From a virus, in the IMG/VR virus record IMGVR_UViG_3300027779_002770, positions 18,660-82,659 of that record: 64,000 bases of DNA; one strand, given 5' to 3'. This document shows, in pieces, positions 35,709 through 43,855 of the stretch. Numbering within the stretch: the stretch's first letter is position 1; each line of letters begins with the position of its first letter. The translations under genes and the position numbers were made by a program. The notes under the pieces are model-generated. The model was not told the DNA's origin and ran no database searches. It worked only from the letters and a program-made list of their open reading frames with translations.

Positions 35709-38477
35709 ATGAATAAGCGTAACCTAGTAATATCATTATTAATGATGACAGGATTGTTCGCGCAATCTATTGTTGGAGTTGTTAATAGTGGTACTGAACC
35801 ATTGATTGGAGCAAATGTTGCTGTCGAAGGAACTGACAAAGGTGGTGTAACAGATGAATCTGGTAAATACACTATCGATGTTGGGGCTGAAGGCACATTC
35901 ACATTGACAGCTTCATTCATTGGGTACTCATCTGCAACATTAGATGTTGTGGTGGGTGATATAGTTGGAACACTCAACTTCAATTTAGAAGAAGATGTTC
36001 TAATTATGTCAGCATTAGAAGTCTTGGCTTCTAGAGCTGATGAAAATACACCTGTTGCACACACTACAGTTGGCAAAGCCGAAATGGAAATGCGTCTTGG
36101 ATCTCAAGACCTTCCAATGGCACTTAACATGACGCCAAGTGTGTATGCAACTCAACAAGGCGGCGGCGCAGGTGATGCACGTATCAATGTTCGTGGGTTC
36201 AACCAGAATAACGTAGCTGTTATGATAAATGGTGTTCCGCAAAATGATATGGAGAACGGATGGGTCTACTGGTCTAACTGGGATGGTGTAGCTGATGCTG
36301 CTCATTCTATTCAGATGCAAAGAGGATTAAGTGCAGTTAACTTAGCAACACCCTCAATTGGTGGAACGATGAACATCATTACAGATCCTGCTGCTTATGA
36401 AAAAGGCGGCAAGGTAAAACAAGAAGGTGGTGCAGGTGGTTTTTTAAAGACTACACTTAACTACAATTCTGGTCTTATGATGGGCGACAAGTTAGCTTTA
36501 AGCGGAACAGTCGTGCGCAAGACAGGTGATGGAATCATTGATGGTACTTGGACAGATGCATGGGCATACTATTTTGGTAGTAGCTATGCAATGAATAATG
36601 ATCATCGCTTTGAGTTGTATGCAATAGGTGCACCGCAACGTCATGGACATAACTTATACAAACAGAACATAGCTACATATTCACAAGAATTGGCTGGTGA
36701 TGTTAGTGGCTACGATGTAGCGGCTTTTGCAGATAGTGCAAAATTCGAAACTGAAGCTGGTAGGTTATTCAATCAAAATGTTGCAAATGTCGACGCATCA
36801 TACACTGGAAAACAGTACTACTATATGTACGGTGAAAATACTGTTGACAGACATGATCCCAATTCTCTAAACGAAAGAGAGAATTATTTTCATAAACCGC
36901 TTGTTAACTTAAACCATTTCTGGACAATAAACGATAAGGCACGATTAAGTTCAGTAGCTTATTGGTCCGGCGGATCTGGTGGAGGTACTGGTACTTATGG
37001 AAGCGTTAAACGATTCGTTGCCGCAGGTGCTTCAGATCAAGATTTATCTTGGTACAAGAGCTCTCCGTGGACTTGGGATTGGAATGGCGAAATTGCTGAA
37101 AACTCAGCAAACGTTGATTCAGCCTGGTCAGACACAGAGAACAGATCAACGGGTATTCTTCGTAATAGTATCAATCGTCAAAATACTTACGGCTTGATTT
37201 CTAAACTTAACTATGACATTAGTGATGAGTTTGAAGTTCAAGTTGGTATTGATTGGAGAACTGCTAGTATAGAACACGCACGTGAAGTTCGTGATCTACT
37301 CGGTGGTGACTACTATGTAGATTATGCTGATGACAATACACCTGATGGTAAAGTAGTTAAGTTAGGTGATGAGATCGCTTATCACTATGATACTTCAGTT
37401 GATTGGTTTGGTACATTTGCGCAAGGTAAGTATACCACTGATAAGTTTAATGTGTATGGTATGGGCGGTTTGTCCACAATCGCATACTCTTATGAGGACC
37501 ATTTTGCAGCAGATACTGATTCTCTTGGTGAAACAATCGACAACTATGACGAAGCTGATGCTATCACTACTTTTCAATTGAAAGGTGGCGGTACCTATAA
37601 CTTGGATGATCGTATGTCTGTATTTGCTAATGCTGGATACGTTCAAAAACCACCAATTATGGATAATGTAATTGGCTCCGGGTATGTATCATCAGATCCA
37701 GATAATGAGAAGTTTAAAAGCTTTGAGTTAGGTGGAAAGTACAACAGCGACTTGGTTAGCATTAAGTTGAGCACGTATGCTACACAATGGATTGATAGAA
37801 ACGTTGTTAAAAATGTATCTACTGGACAAGGTGATAGCGGTGATTCAGACATAATTTTCTTACGCGGTGTACAACAAGATCATTCAGGCTTTGAAGTCGA
37901 AAGCAAAATCGCACTTCATGAAATGGTTGATCTAGATCTTGTAATCAGTAAGGGAAAATGGGAATTTGTTGGTGACGCAGATGGTTCGTATAAAGAGCAG
38001 GAGTTTAATGAAGCAGACGAAGTCATTGGTATGACATCAACTGAGTATTCTTATGCACTTAACGGGCTTATGGTTGGCGATCAACCACAAACATCATATG
38101 CCGGCGGATTAACAGTTAAACCAATTAAGGGACTCAACATACAGGGTATTTACAAAATGTATGATGACAACTACGCTGATTGGTCTCCCGATTCTCGTGA
38201 GATTGGTAGTGATGACTACAATGATGCTCCAGTTTGGCAAGCTCCTAAGTATGGAAGATTAGATATTCATGCTTCATACAAGCTGCCAGAAGTTGCTGGG
38301 CTAGATGTAACAGTATCAGCACATATTTTCAATGCACTTGATGAAGTATACATTCAAGATGCAGTTGATAATAGTCAATACAATGGGTTTGGTGATGGAA
38401 ATCACTTGGCTCATAACGCGGAAGTATTTCTTGGGACACCAAGATATGCTAACGTAGGAATTTCAGTTAATTTCTAA
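35709..38477 (+). CDS. TonB-dependent outer-membrane receptor
   Basis: 922 residues from ATG 35709, chosen for AAAGGAG upstream and an N-terminal signal peptide (KRNLVISLLMMTGLFAQS). Residues about 20-100 form a carboxypeptidase-regulatory-like beta domain, then a plug domain with DARINVRGFNQNNVAVMINGVPQND and GGTMNIITDP. The rest has the alternating pattern of a 22-strand barrel and ends in the terminal Phe of VGISVNF. It should import a siderophore, vitamin or glycan across the outer membrane with host TonB. Such genes are normally bacterial; here it sits on one strand with phage genes. Confidence 0.93.
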   Translation: MNKRNLVISLLMMTGLFAQSIVGVVNSGTEPLIGANVAVEGTDKGGVTDESGKYTIDVGAEGTFTLTASFIGYSSATLDVVVGDIVGTLNFNLEEDVLIMSALEVLASRADENTPVAHTTVGKAEMEMRLGSQDLPMALNMTPSVYATQQGGGAGDARINVRGFNQNNVAVMINGVPQNDMENGWVYWSNWDGVADAAHSIQMQRGLSAVNLATPSIGGTMNIITDPAAYEKGGKVKQEGGAGGFLKTTLNYNSGLMMGDKLALSGTVVRKTGDGIIDGTWTDAWAYYFGSSYAMNNDHRFELYAIGAPQRHGHNLYKQNIATYSQELAGDVSGYDVAAFADSAKFETEAGRLFNQNVANVDASYTGKQYYYMYGENTVDRHDPNSLNERENYFHKPLVNLNHFWTINDKARLSSVAYWSGGSGGGTGTYGSVKRFVAAGASDQDLSWYKSSPWTWDWNGEIAENSANVDSAWSDTENRSTGILRNSINRQNTYGLISKLNYDISDEFEVQVGIDWRTASIEHAREVRDLLGGDYYVDYADDNTPDGKVVKLGDEIAYHYDTSVDWFGTFAQGKYTTDKFNVYGMGGLSTIAYSYEDHFAADTDSLGETIDNYDEADAITTFQLKGGGTYNLDDRMSVFANAGYVQKPPIMDNVIGSGYVSSDPDNEKFKSFELGGKYNSDLVSIKLSTYATQWIDRNVVKNVSTGQGDSGDSDIIFLRGVQQDHSGFEVESKIALHEMVDLDLVISKGKWEFVGDADGSYKEQEFNEADEVIGMTSTEYSYALNGLMVGDQPQTSYAGGLTVKPIKGLNIQGIYKMYDDNYADWSPDSREIGSDDYNDAPVWQAPKYGRLDIHASYKLPEVAGLDVTVSAHIFNALDEVYIQDAVDNSQYNGFGDGNHLAHNAEVFLGTPRYANVGISVNF

Positions 38478-38487
38478 CATGAAATTA

Positions 38488-38560
38488 GGGGCTGTAGCTC
38501 AGTTGGGAGAGCGCCGCACTTGCACTGCGGAGGTCGTAGGTTCGATCCCTATCAGCTCCA
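38488..38560 (+). tRNA. tRNA-Ala (anticodon UGC)
   Basis: Full cloverleaf. The acceptor GGGGCTG pairs with CAGCTCC including the G3:U70 pair that identifies alanine tRNAs. D arm GCTC/GAGC, anticodon arm CCGCA/TGCGG with TGC at 38520-38522, T arm with TTCGATC, discriminator A. The CCA end is not encoded. It lies 10 nt after the receptor gene. Confidence 0.97.
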
Positions 38561-38583
38561 CTTAAAATTATAGAGGTCTACTC

Positions 38584-39288
38584 ATGAAAATTATAGCAGG
38601 ACCATGCGCAATAGAAGGCAGAGAAATGGCCTTCATAACAGCAGAACAAGTTGTACTACAACAGGAAATATTCCCATATTTTGATTTTGTGTATAAGTCA
38701 TCGTATGATAAAGCAAATCGTACAAGCATCAATTCAAAACGTGGAATAGGGCTTGATGAAGGACTCAAAATACTTCAAGAAGTTAAAGATAATTTTGGCC
38801 TTAAGCTCACAACTGATGTACACGAAACATATCAAGTAGAAGCTGTTGCTGAAGTAGTAGACGAAATCCAAATTCCAGCACTATTAAGTAGACAGACAGA
38901 TTTAATACGTGCAGCTGCAGATACTGGAAAATATGTTAATATAAAACGATCTCAATCAGCATCAGGAATGGACGCAAATACGATGATTGAAAAGTGTTGG
39001 CCGAATACAAAAGTACAGATGATTGAAAGAGGAAGTTCAGTTTTAAATGATATAGTTATAGACTGGAGAAATGTAATTGATATGATGAATTTCGATTGTA
39101 AAGTCATAGTGGATATTACTCATCCTCACGGCCCAACATACGCAACTCAATACGCAATGATGGCAGAATCTATAGGCTGTGATGGTTTATTTATGGAAGT
39201 TCATCCCGATCCGTTAAACGGACATTCTGATGGAAGTAAAATGATAGATTTTAAACAATTTTCTGAAATACTTAACACTGTAGCATAG
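38584..39288 (+). CDS. kdsA: 3-deoxy-D-manno-octulosonate 8-phosphate synthase (KdsA-like)
   Basis: 234 residues of the DAHP/Kdo8P synthase TIM-barrel fold. IAGPCAIEG (Cys8), FVYKSSYDKANRTSINSKRGIGLDEG, TTDVHETYQ, IPALLSRQTDLIRAAA and MEVHPDPLNGHSDGSK match Kdo8P synthase landmarks. The Cys of AGPC suggests the metal-dependent class. It condenses arabinose-5-phosphate with phosphoenolpyruvate. It is shorter than the usual 280 residues, mainly at the ends. Kdo or a related sugar could feed the cytidylyltransferase at 29171. Confidence 0.85.
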   Translation: MKIIAGPCAIEGREMAFITAEQVVLQQEIFPYFDFVYKSSYDKANRTSINSKRGIGLDEGLKILQEVKDNFGLKLTTDVHETYQVEAVAEVVDEIQIPALLSRQTDLIRAAADTGKYVNIKRSQSASGMDANTMIEKCWPNTKVQMIERGSSVLNDIVIDWRNVIDMMNFDCKVIVDITHPHGPTYATQYAMMAESIGCDGLFMEVHPDPLNGHSDGSKMIDFKQFSEILNTVA

Positions 39289-39344
39289 AAAGTACAACTT
39301 ATAAATAATGCTAGCTATATTTAATAATATAAAGGAGCAACAAC

Positions 39345-39446
39345 ATGATACACGAAACTCATGAATGCGATTGTAAAAAATGTAAATGTAAAGAATCGGA
39401 ATCTTGCAAATGTAAATGTTGTAATTGTAAAAATATAAATGCGTAA
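39345..39446 (+). CDS. Metallothionein-like Cys-rich peptide, 33 aa
   Basis: 33-residue peptide with nine cysteines in 21 residues, arranged as CxC, CxC, CxCxCC and CxC, with lysines between and no aromatic residues. That composition is like metallothioneins, so metal binding is likely. An AAAGGAG site lies 8 nt before the ATG. It follows kdsA and precedes a nuclease gene. No known family name is claimed. Confidence 0.65.
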   Translation: MIHETHECDCKKCKCKESESCKCKCCNCKNINA

Positions 39447-39458
39447 TGGAGAAAAGTT

Positions 39459-39974
39459 ATGCCACAAAAGCCGGCGTCGTTTGAATATAACGGCACACTC
39501 ATTAAAGTTTTAGATGGAGATACAATAGATTGTTTTATTGATTTAGGTTTCGATTTAAAAATAAAGAAAAGAATTAGATACATGGGTATCGATACTTGGG
39601 AAAGTAGAACAAGAGATTTAGATGAGAAAGCAAAAGGACTGTTAGCAAAAGCTCGTAATAAAGAATTGCTAGAGGCTGGAGTTTTTAAAATCATATCTCA
39701 TGGAACTGGTAAATTTGGCAGAGTACTTGGTGAAATATTTGTATCGCCAGATGCAGTAGGACATGCAGTATCAGAAGACATAGATAGAAGCTCAGATGGT
39801 CTTGTAAGCATCAATGATATTTTGATTGCTGAAGGTCATGCTTACGAATACTCAGGTGGAAAGAAGAAAGACTTTAAAGCTGAAATAGCAAAAGAAAAGG
39901 CAGCTAAGAAAGAAGACTTAATTGACAAGCCAGCAGAAGAAGCAGAATCGAAAGACAATTCACAAGAGGTATAA
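39459..39974 (+). CDS. Thermonuclease-like (staphylococcal nuclease fold) protein
   Basis: 171 residues. KVLDGDTIDCFIDLGFDLKIKKRIRYMGIDTWESRTRD holds the SNase catalytic Asp/Arg/Glu region; LAKARNKELLEAG and FGRVLGEIFV follow. The C-terminal lysine/glutamate tail is not part of the fold. No signal peptide is evident, so it would act inside the cell, perhaps in host DNA breakdown. Confidence 0.8.
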   Translation: MPQKPASFEYNGTLIKVLDGDTIDCFIDLGFDLKIKKRIRYMGIDTWESRTRDLDEKAKGLLAKARNKELLEAGVFKIISHGTGKFGRVLGEIFVSPDAVGHAVSEDIDRSSDGLVSINDILIAEGHAYEYSGGKKKDFKAEIAKEKAAKKEDLIDKPAEEAESKDNSQEV

Positions 39975-39989
39975 AAGCAAACAAATACC

Positions 39990-40018
39990 TTTCATTTGTG
40001 GCAAATAAGTATTAGATT
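39990..40018 (+). promoter_or_regulatory. Promoter of the TTTAC-17-TAGATT family (copy 4)
   Basis: TTTCAT at 39990-39995, 17-bp spacer, TAGATT at 40013-40018. The ATG of the next gene lies 5 nt after the -10, the same spacing as in copies 2 and 9. Confidence 0.7.
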
Positions 40019-40023
40019 CTTAT

Positions 40024-40269
40024 ATGACAACATATTACATTAAGATGGAAGGTGACTCTAATCATGAGTTACAATTCGATAGCAATATATTAGGCAATGA
40101 AAGCTTTGGTACATTTTATACTGAAAGAGGTGTGAAAGCATTAATTAATATAATAGCAACTCAACCAGAGGTTATTGACACTATAAAGATAGTCACTGAC
40201 AAAGGTGAGGAATTTACAATTACAGAGTTCATTGATAAGTTAAATGAGCTCAAGGTTTTGTTTAATTAA
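40024..40269 (+). CDS. Small unknown protein, 81 aa, leaderless
   Basis: The first codon would coincide with the predicted transcription start, and no Shine-Dalgarno is present. The protein appears alpha/beta (TTYYIKMEGDSNHELQF ... GVKALINIIATQPEVIDTIKIV). No family recognised. Confidence 0.6.
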   Translation: MTTYYIKMEGDSNHELQFDSNILGNESFGTFYTERGVKALINIIATQPEVIDTIKIVTDKGEEFTITEFIDKLNELKVLFN

Positions 40270-40281
40270 GGAGCGGTAGCT

Positions 40282-40449
40282 GTGAGTCAACATTGGACAA
40301 GATATATTGAAGATATAGAGCATGAAAATGATCGTGAACACGTTAAATCACGTAAACACAAAAAACAAAAACTTAATCATAAACAAGCCAAGCAGCTCAA
40401 GGAGGCTAAGCGAAATGGTATTAAATACCCTAAAAAACATAAGCGTTAG
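40282..40449 (+). CDS. Small basic protein, 55 aa
   Basis: GTG start at 40282 with AAGGAG upstream. The protein is rich in Lys, His and Arg, suggesting nucleic-acid binding. Its end overlaps the next gene, whose Shine-Dalgarno lies within it. Confidence 0.5.
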   Translation: MSQHWTRYIEDIEHENDREHVKSRKHKKQKLNHKQAKQLKEAKRNGIKYPKKHKR

Positions 40450-40936
40450 TGCGCTTTTAATATTAATAGTTGGTTGTGAATTACCAACTACACCGAATGA
40501 ACCAGTTGATGATTTACATGGCACAACTTTTGTTGAAGTTGAAGCCATTGATGAAATCGAATTGCATGATGGTACATATCAAACTCTTTATACGATGTGG
40601 GGACTCATGTGGTCAGAGTCTTATGATGTAACACATACTCGAATTGAATGGGAGTCTAATATGTACTGGAAGGTATATGATACAGATGGATATTTTAAGG
40701 TAGACTGCCGAGGATGTACGTCTGGAACTTGGTATGATGGTGATGGCAGCACTGCGCAAGAGACACTTGATTTACATACAATGGCTCCTGTTACAAATCA
40801 AGTTTCTTTAGTCAATGGGGATGGTGAATTTTATAATGTGCTAGCACCTGTAACTTCTATGAACGGAAAATATATGTTACTTTGGTGGTCAACAGCTGAT
40901 GCTGTAATTGACTCACAAATGATATACATAAATTAG
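40415..40936 (+). CDS. Putative lipoprotein, 173 aa
   Basis: Start ATG 40415 is chosen because AAGGAGG lies just upstream and the protein then begins with a signal sequence ending in a lipobox (LLILIVGC, Cys21 or nearby). The mature part is acidic with a CRGCTSGTW stretch. Likely anchored to the outer or inner membrane. Host-derived look, like the genes around it. Confidence 0.65.
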   Translation: MVLNTLKNISVSALLILIVGCELPTTPNEPVDDLHGTTFVEVEAIDEIELHDGTYQTLYTMWGLMWSESYDVTHTRIEWESNMYWKVYDTDGYFKVDCRGCTSGTWYDGDGSTAQETLDLHTMAPVTNQVSLVNGDGEFYNVLAPVTSMNGKYMLLWWSTADAVIDSQMIYIN

Positions 40937-40948
40937 AGAGGAATGCTA

Positions 40949-41497
40949 ATGAAACAAATAGGCAGTGGAATAATATGTGCATGCATTTTTGTATTTATAT
41001 CATATTCTATAATGCACATGTCAAAGATAAATGATAAAGTAGATGAATGGGAAAAGTCTTATAAGCTCATAGAGCAAGATGTGTCTGCATTTATTAAAGT
41101 TTCAGATCCAAAAACAATTCGATTGTATGTTAATGAATTAAATAAGATATTAGATGAGATACATTTTCTTGGAAAACTTATTGAGAATGGACAGTTAGCA
41201 GATGACGGACTTACAGCGATATTAAATCAGCAGTCCGAACTGAACAAGAAGATTCTAGAGATGGTAACACTGAAAGCTCATAATAAAACTAGAGATGAGA
41301 TTGAAGATCTATCCGATCGAACTGTAGGTGCCTTAGATCAGACATATGAAGACATGATGGACATTGATAACAAGTTAGATAAGACAAATAAAAAGATTCA
41401 TAAACAATTAGATGGTATACAGGATGAGATTAATGATATCAAAGGTATATTAAAGACTATGAGCAAAAAGAAATTTTTTCATACGCATAAGGATTAG
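40949..41497 (+). CDS. Membrane-anchored coiled-coil protein
   Basis: 182 residues from ATG 40949 (GAGAGG site 8 nt upstream; 40943 is too close). One N-terminal membrane segment (GSGIICACIFVFISYSIMHM) precedes long charged helices. It would expose a coiled coil outside the cytoplasmic membrane. Function unknown. Confidence 0.6.
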   Translation: MKQIGSGIICACIFVFISYSIMHMSKINDKVDEWEKSYKLIEQDVSAFIKVSDPKTIRLYVNELNKILDEIHFLGKLIENGQLADDGLTAILNQQSELNKKILEMVTLKAHNKTRDEIEDLSDRTVGALDQTYEDMMDIDNKLDKTNKKIHKQLDGIQDEINDIKGILKTMSKKKFFHTHKD

Positions 41498-41504
41498 GTA
41501 AAAA

Positions 41505-41651
41505 ATGGCAAAAGCAAAATCAATTACAACAATAGGAAAACCAACTACAACCAAAAAAAAGACACGACAAGGCATGGGTAGAGGGACAAAATTTAATACA
41601 ACTCCTACAAGTAAAAGATTCAAAAAAAAATATAGAGGACAAGGAAAATAA
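41505..41651 (+). CDS. Small basic conserved-type phage protein, 48 aa
   Basis: Lysine/threonine-rich (ITTIGKPTTTKKKTRQGMGRGTKF) with a C-terminal KKKYRGQGK. Short proteins with this ending occur in marine T4-like phages as I recall them; no role is known. Confidence 0.55.
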   Translation: MAKAKSITTIGKPTTTKKKTRQGMGRGTKFNTTPTSKRFKKKYRGQGK

Positions 41652-41652
41652 A

Positions 41653-41844
41653 GTGGAAAAATTAATTAAAGAATTTCTAGACAAATATAAGAAAACTGAT
41701 GTGCCAAACGATCAATTAGCTAAACTATTAATGACAACTATAAGAACAAATAAAGGTGGATGGCTAATGGATTTAAATAGACTTGCCGGAAGACCAGAAG
41801 CTGATGCGGCATTTATACAGATGGCTGAGGAGGACTGGCGATGA
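41653..41844 (+). CDS. Small unknown protein, 63 aa
   Basis: GTG start with AAGGA upstream. Amphipathic helices (KLIKEFLDKYKK) are predicted. It overlaps the next gene by ATGA. Confidence 0.5.
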   Translation: MEKLIKEFLDKYKKTDVPNDQLAKLLMTTIRTNKGGWLMDLNRLAGRPEADAAFIQMAEEDWR

Positions 41845-42098
41845 AGTATGTGTTAGTGGATAATCATGACAATATCGTCCACACAGTTAGCTTACCTACT
41901 GAATATACTCAAGAAGAAGCACGATTATATTTTTTAAATTTAAAAAAAATAGATGACAAGTCCTTTGATGAGTTGTGGAAAGTTCATTCTTCAGAAGAAT
42001 GGAAAAATATTCAACATGCTCACCAAAGACCTCCATCATCATCTCCAAACAGGGATTGGTGGAAAGAAGAAGAGCCATGGTTAGATTTAGAAAAATGA
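41841..42098 (+). CDS. Small unknown protein, 85 aa
   Basis: Starts at an ATGA overlap after GAGGA. N-terminal strand/helix (YVLVDNHDNIVHTVSL). Its TGA overlaps the ATG of the thiol-redox selenoprotein candidate. Confidence 0.5.
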   Translation: MKYVLVDNHDNIVHTVSLPTEYTQEEARLYFLNLKKIDDKSFDELWKVHSSEEWKNIQHAHQRPPSSSPNRDWWKEEEPWLDLEK

Positions 42099-42985
42099 TG
42101 AAAACATTTATAAGAAAACTCATATTTTGGTTTTGTATTTGTACAACATTTGTAGATGCTCAAACCTACACAGTAGGTGATATTGTAGATAATTTTGGTG
42201 CAGAGGCATGTGTTAACGGAGAAGGTTACTGGGATTACGATACAGATGGTTTAAACAAAATTGTATGGTTAAACTTATTCACATCATGGTGACCAAGTTG
42301 TCAAGCGGAGGCTCCGTTGTCAGAATTTATTCACCAATCATATCAAGACTTACCAGTAACAGTAATAGCCGCCGGAAGTGATTGGTCAACTTATAGTTGT
42401 GAGGGATGGGCAAATGCATTTGGAATAACGTATCCGATATTGGATGATGATGTTGGTACTATCTATCCCTTGTTTGGAACTGGATACATACCACACAATA
42501 TTGTAATCGATGGAAGCGGTGTAGTTTTATATTCCCAATCAGGTTTTAATCAAGATGCCATTCTTGCTGCAATACAAGAGGGATTATCTTATCTTGAAGT
42601 GGATACTGATAGTGATGGTCTATTAGATGAGTACGATAATTGTCCAGAAGATTACAACCCGAACCAAGATGATATTGATAATGATGGAGATGGAGATGCT
42701 TGTGATCAATGTAATAACTTAATATTTACTGGTGGTAATATTGATGGTAACGAAAGTATAGATATAATAGATGTACTAATGTTAGTAGATGTTATTTTAG
42801 GTGAGAATGAATATATTTGTTCATTCGAGGCGGGTGATATAACACAAGACGGATTTTTAAATGTTATGGATGTTATAGGTTTAATTCAAATAATAATGGG
42901 TAGTACTGAATCTCAAGCGATGATATGGATAGAAAAGAGCTTCGAATACATCCCAATGAACACAATCACTATTGATACACTTTGA
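42095..42985 (+). CDS. Probable secreted selenoprotein: TlpA-like redoxin with TSP3 and dockerin domains
   Basis: An in-frame TGA at 42290-42292 splits two open segments that together make one protein of 296 residues. Residues 1-22 are a signal peptide. Residues about 23-165 are a thioredoxin-like TlpA/redoxin domain. Its active site reads FTSW-TGA-PSC (residue 66 TGA, residue 69 Cys), which is the WCxxC motif of TlpA with the first Cys replaced by a TGA codon, as expected if selenocysteine is inserted. Residues about 170-210 are a thrombospondin-type-3 repeat (DTDSDG, DIDNDGDGDACD). Residues about 214-272 are a type I dockerin-like repeat pair. The protein would act in the periplasm or outside. 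A nonsense mutation or sequencing error cannot be ruled out. The terminal stop is also TGA. Confidence 0.75.
42298..42323 (+). promoter_or_regulatory. SECIS-like hairpin downstream of in-frame TGA
   Basis: Pairs 298-300 with 321-323, 302-304 with 317-319 and 306-309 with 313-316 (last three digits of 42 kb positions), giving ten base pairs with one U.U mismatch and one bulged G, and an apical GGC loop beginning with G. The loop starts 17 nt after the TGA. Bacterial SECIS elements have a loop with a G in its first two positions about 16-37 nt from the UGA. No equivalent hairpin was noted behind the final TGA. Confidence 0.55.
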
Positions 42986-42992
42986 ATCATAT

Positions 42993-43033
42993 TGTTACAC
43001 TAATAACACAATGTTACACTATATGTTATACTA
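42993..43033 (+). repeat. Three short direct repeats upstream of the pilin genes
   Basis: TGTTACACTA occurs at 42993-43002 and 43012-43021, and the variant TGTTATACTA at 43024-43033. They lie 65-100 bp upstream of the predicted pilin promoter and may bind a regulator. Confidence 0.4.
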
Positions 43034-43082
43034 TAAAATATTTAAAATCAAAAGTTATGTTCAATAATATTGATACTTATAG

Positions 43083-43126
43083 AGTATTTTAAAATACTTT
43101 ACAAAATCAGCAGGGTTTGGCATAGT
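43083..43126 (+). promoter_or_regulatory. Predicted pilin promoter with overlapping palindromic operator
   Basis: A perfect 16-bp palindrome AGTATTTTAAAATACT (43083-43098) abuts TTTACA (43098-43103). A 17-bp spacer and CATAGT (43121-43126) complete a promoter with the same geometry as the phage family but a poorer -10. A repressor or activator at the palindrome is inferred. Confidence 0.45.
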
Positions 43127-43177
43127 TTTTTCCTTATATAGTATGTAAACACTAATTAATTCTTAAAGGAGAAGAAA

Positions 43178-43834
43178 ATGTTTAACAATTTAATGAAAAA
43201 AATAAAGAATAACAGAGGTAATTCACTTGCTGAATTCGCTGTTGTTACTGCAATGATGGCTACGATGGCTACTACTGCCGCCCCAAAATTTGGTGCTGTT
43301 GGTGATTCTGCTAAATCTAAAACATCAATTGCTAATCTAGATAAAATCAAGTCTGCAGCTAATAACTTTTATAACGCTGCTGTGTCTGAAGAAGGTCGTG
43401 GAAGATTTCCAGGACAAACTAAGTATGATGTAAAAGTTGGTGGATTTGATTTACCTGCTGAGACTACTACGGATATGGCATTGGAATTGTATTTAGAAAC
43501 TATTCTAAATTCTTATGAAGGATATGAAGCTGACTTAACTGATTTCGTATATGTATTCTCAACTTCAATAACTGATGAAGATGCTCTACAAGGTGATTGG
43601 ATGAGTGTTGATAATGATGGTGCACACCAGATAGATGCTGGATTTGATGAAGATGGTGCTTTAGATTTCAAAGAAAACTTTGGTAACTCAGGTATCTCAT
43701 CTCCGTTTCAGGATGGTGCTTACATCTATCTTGTTATACCAGGAAGTGGTAGTGGTTCAGACGCTCAAGCTCCTTGTATGATTATAGCAGATGCTGAGAA
43801 TCCTGCTGAAATGTACAAAGTATTAACACCTTAA
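43178..43834 (+). CDS. Type IV pilin-like protein with divergent head
   Basis: 218 residues. NNRG|NSLAEFAVVTAMMATMATTAAPKF has the prepilin-peptidase Gly, Glu at position 5 of the mature chain and a hydrophobic helix, although the first mature residue is Asn instead of Phe or Tyr. The globular part is acidic (FDEDGALDFKENF). AAAGGAGAAG precedes the ATG. First gene of a four-pilin run. It could be a major or minor pilin. Confidence 0.75.
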   Translation: MFNNLMKKIKNNRGNSLAEFAVVTAMMATMATTAAPKFGAVGDSAKSKTSIANLDKIKSAANNFYNAAVSEEGRGRFPGQTKYDVKVGGFDLPAETTTDMALELYLETILNSYEGYEADLTDFVYVFSTSITDEDALQGDWMSVDNDGAHQIDAGFDEDGALDFKENFGNSGISSPFQDGAYIYLVIPGSGSGSDAQAPCMIIADAENPAEMYKVLTP

Positions 43835-43855
43835 TTTTGTGAAAGGAGAATGACA

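Noticed and set aside
42290-42292. Whole-genome TGA reassignment
   Set aside because: TGA terminates many genes here, including uvsX and the candidate selenoprotein itself.
43115-43132. Sigma-54 promoter before the pilin genes
   Set aside because: A TTGGCATA element is present but the -12 TTGC is not; a TTTACA-17-CATAGT promoter fits better.
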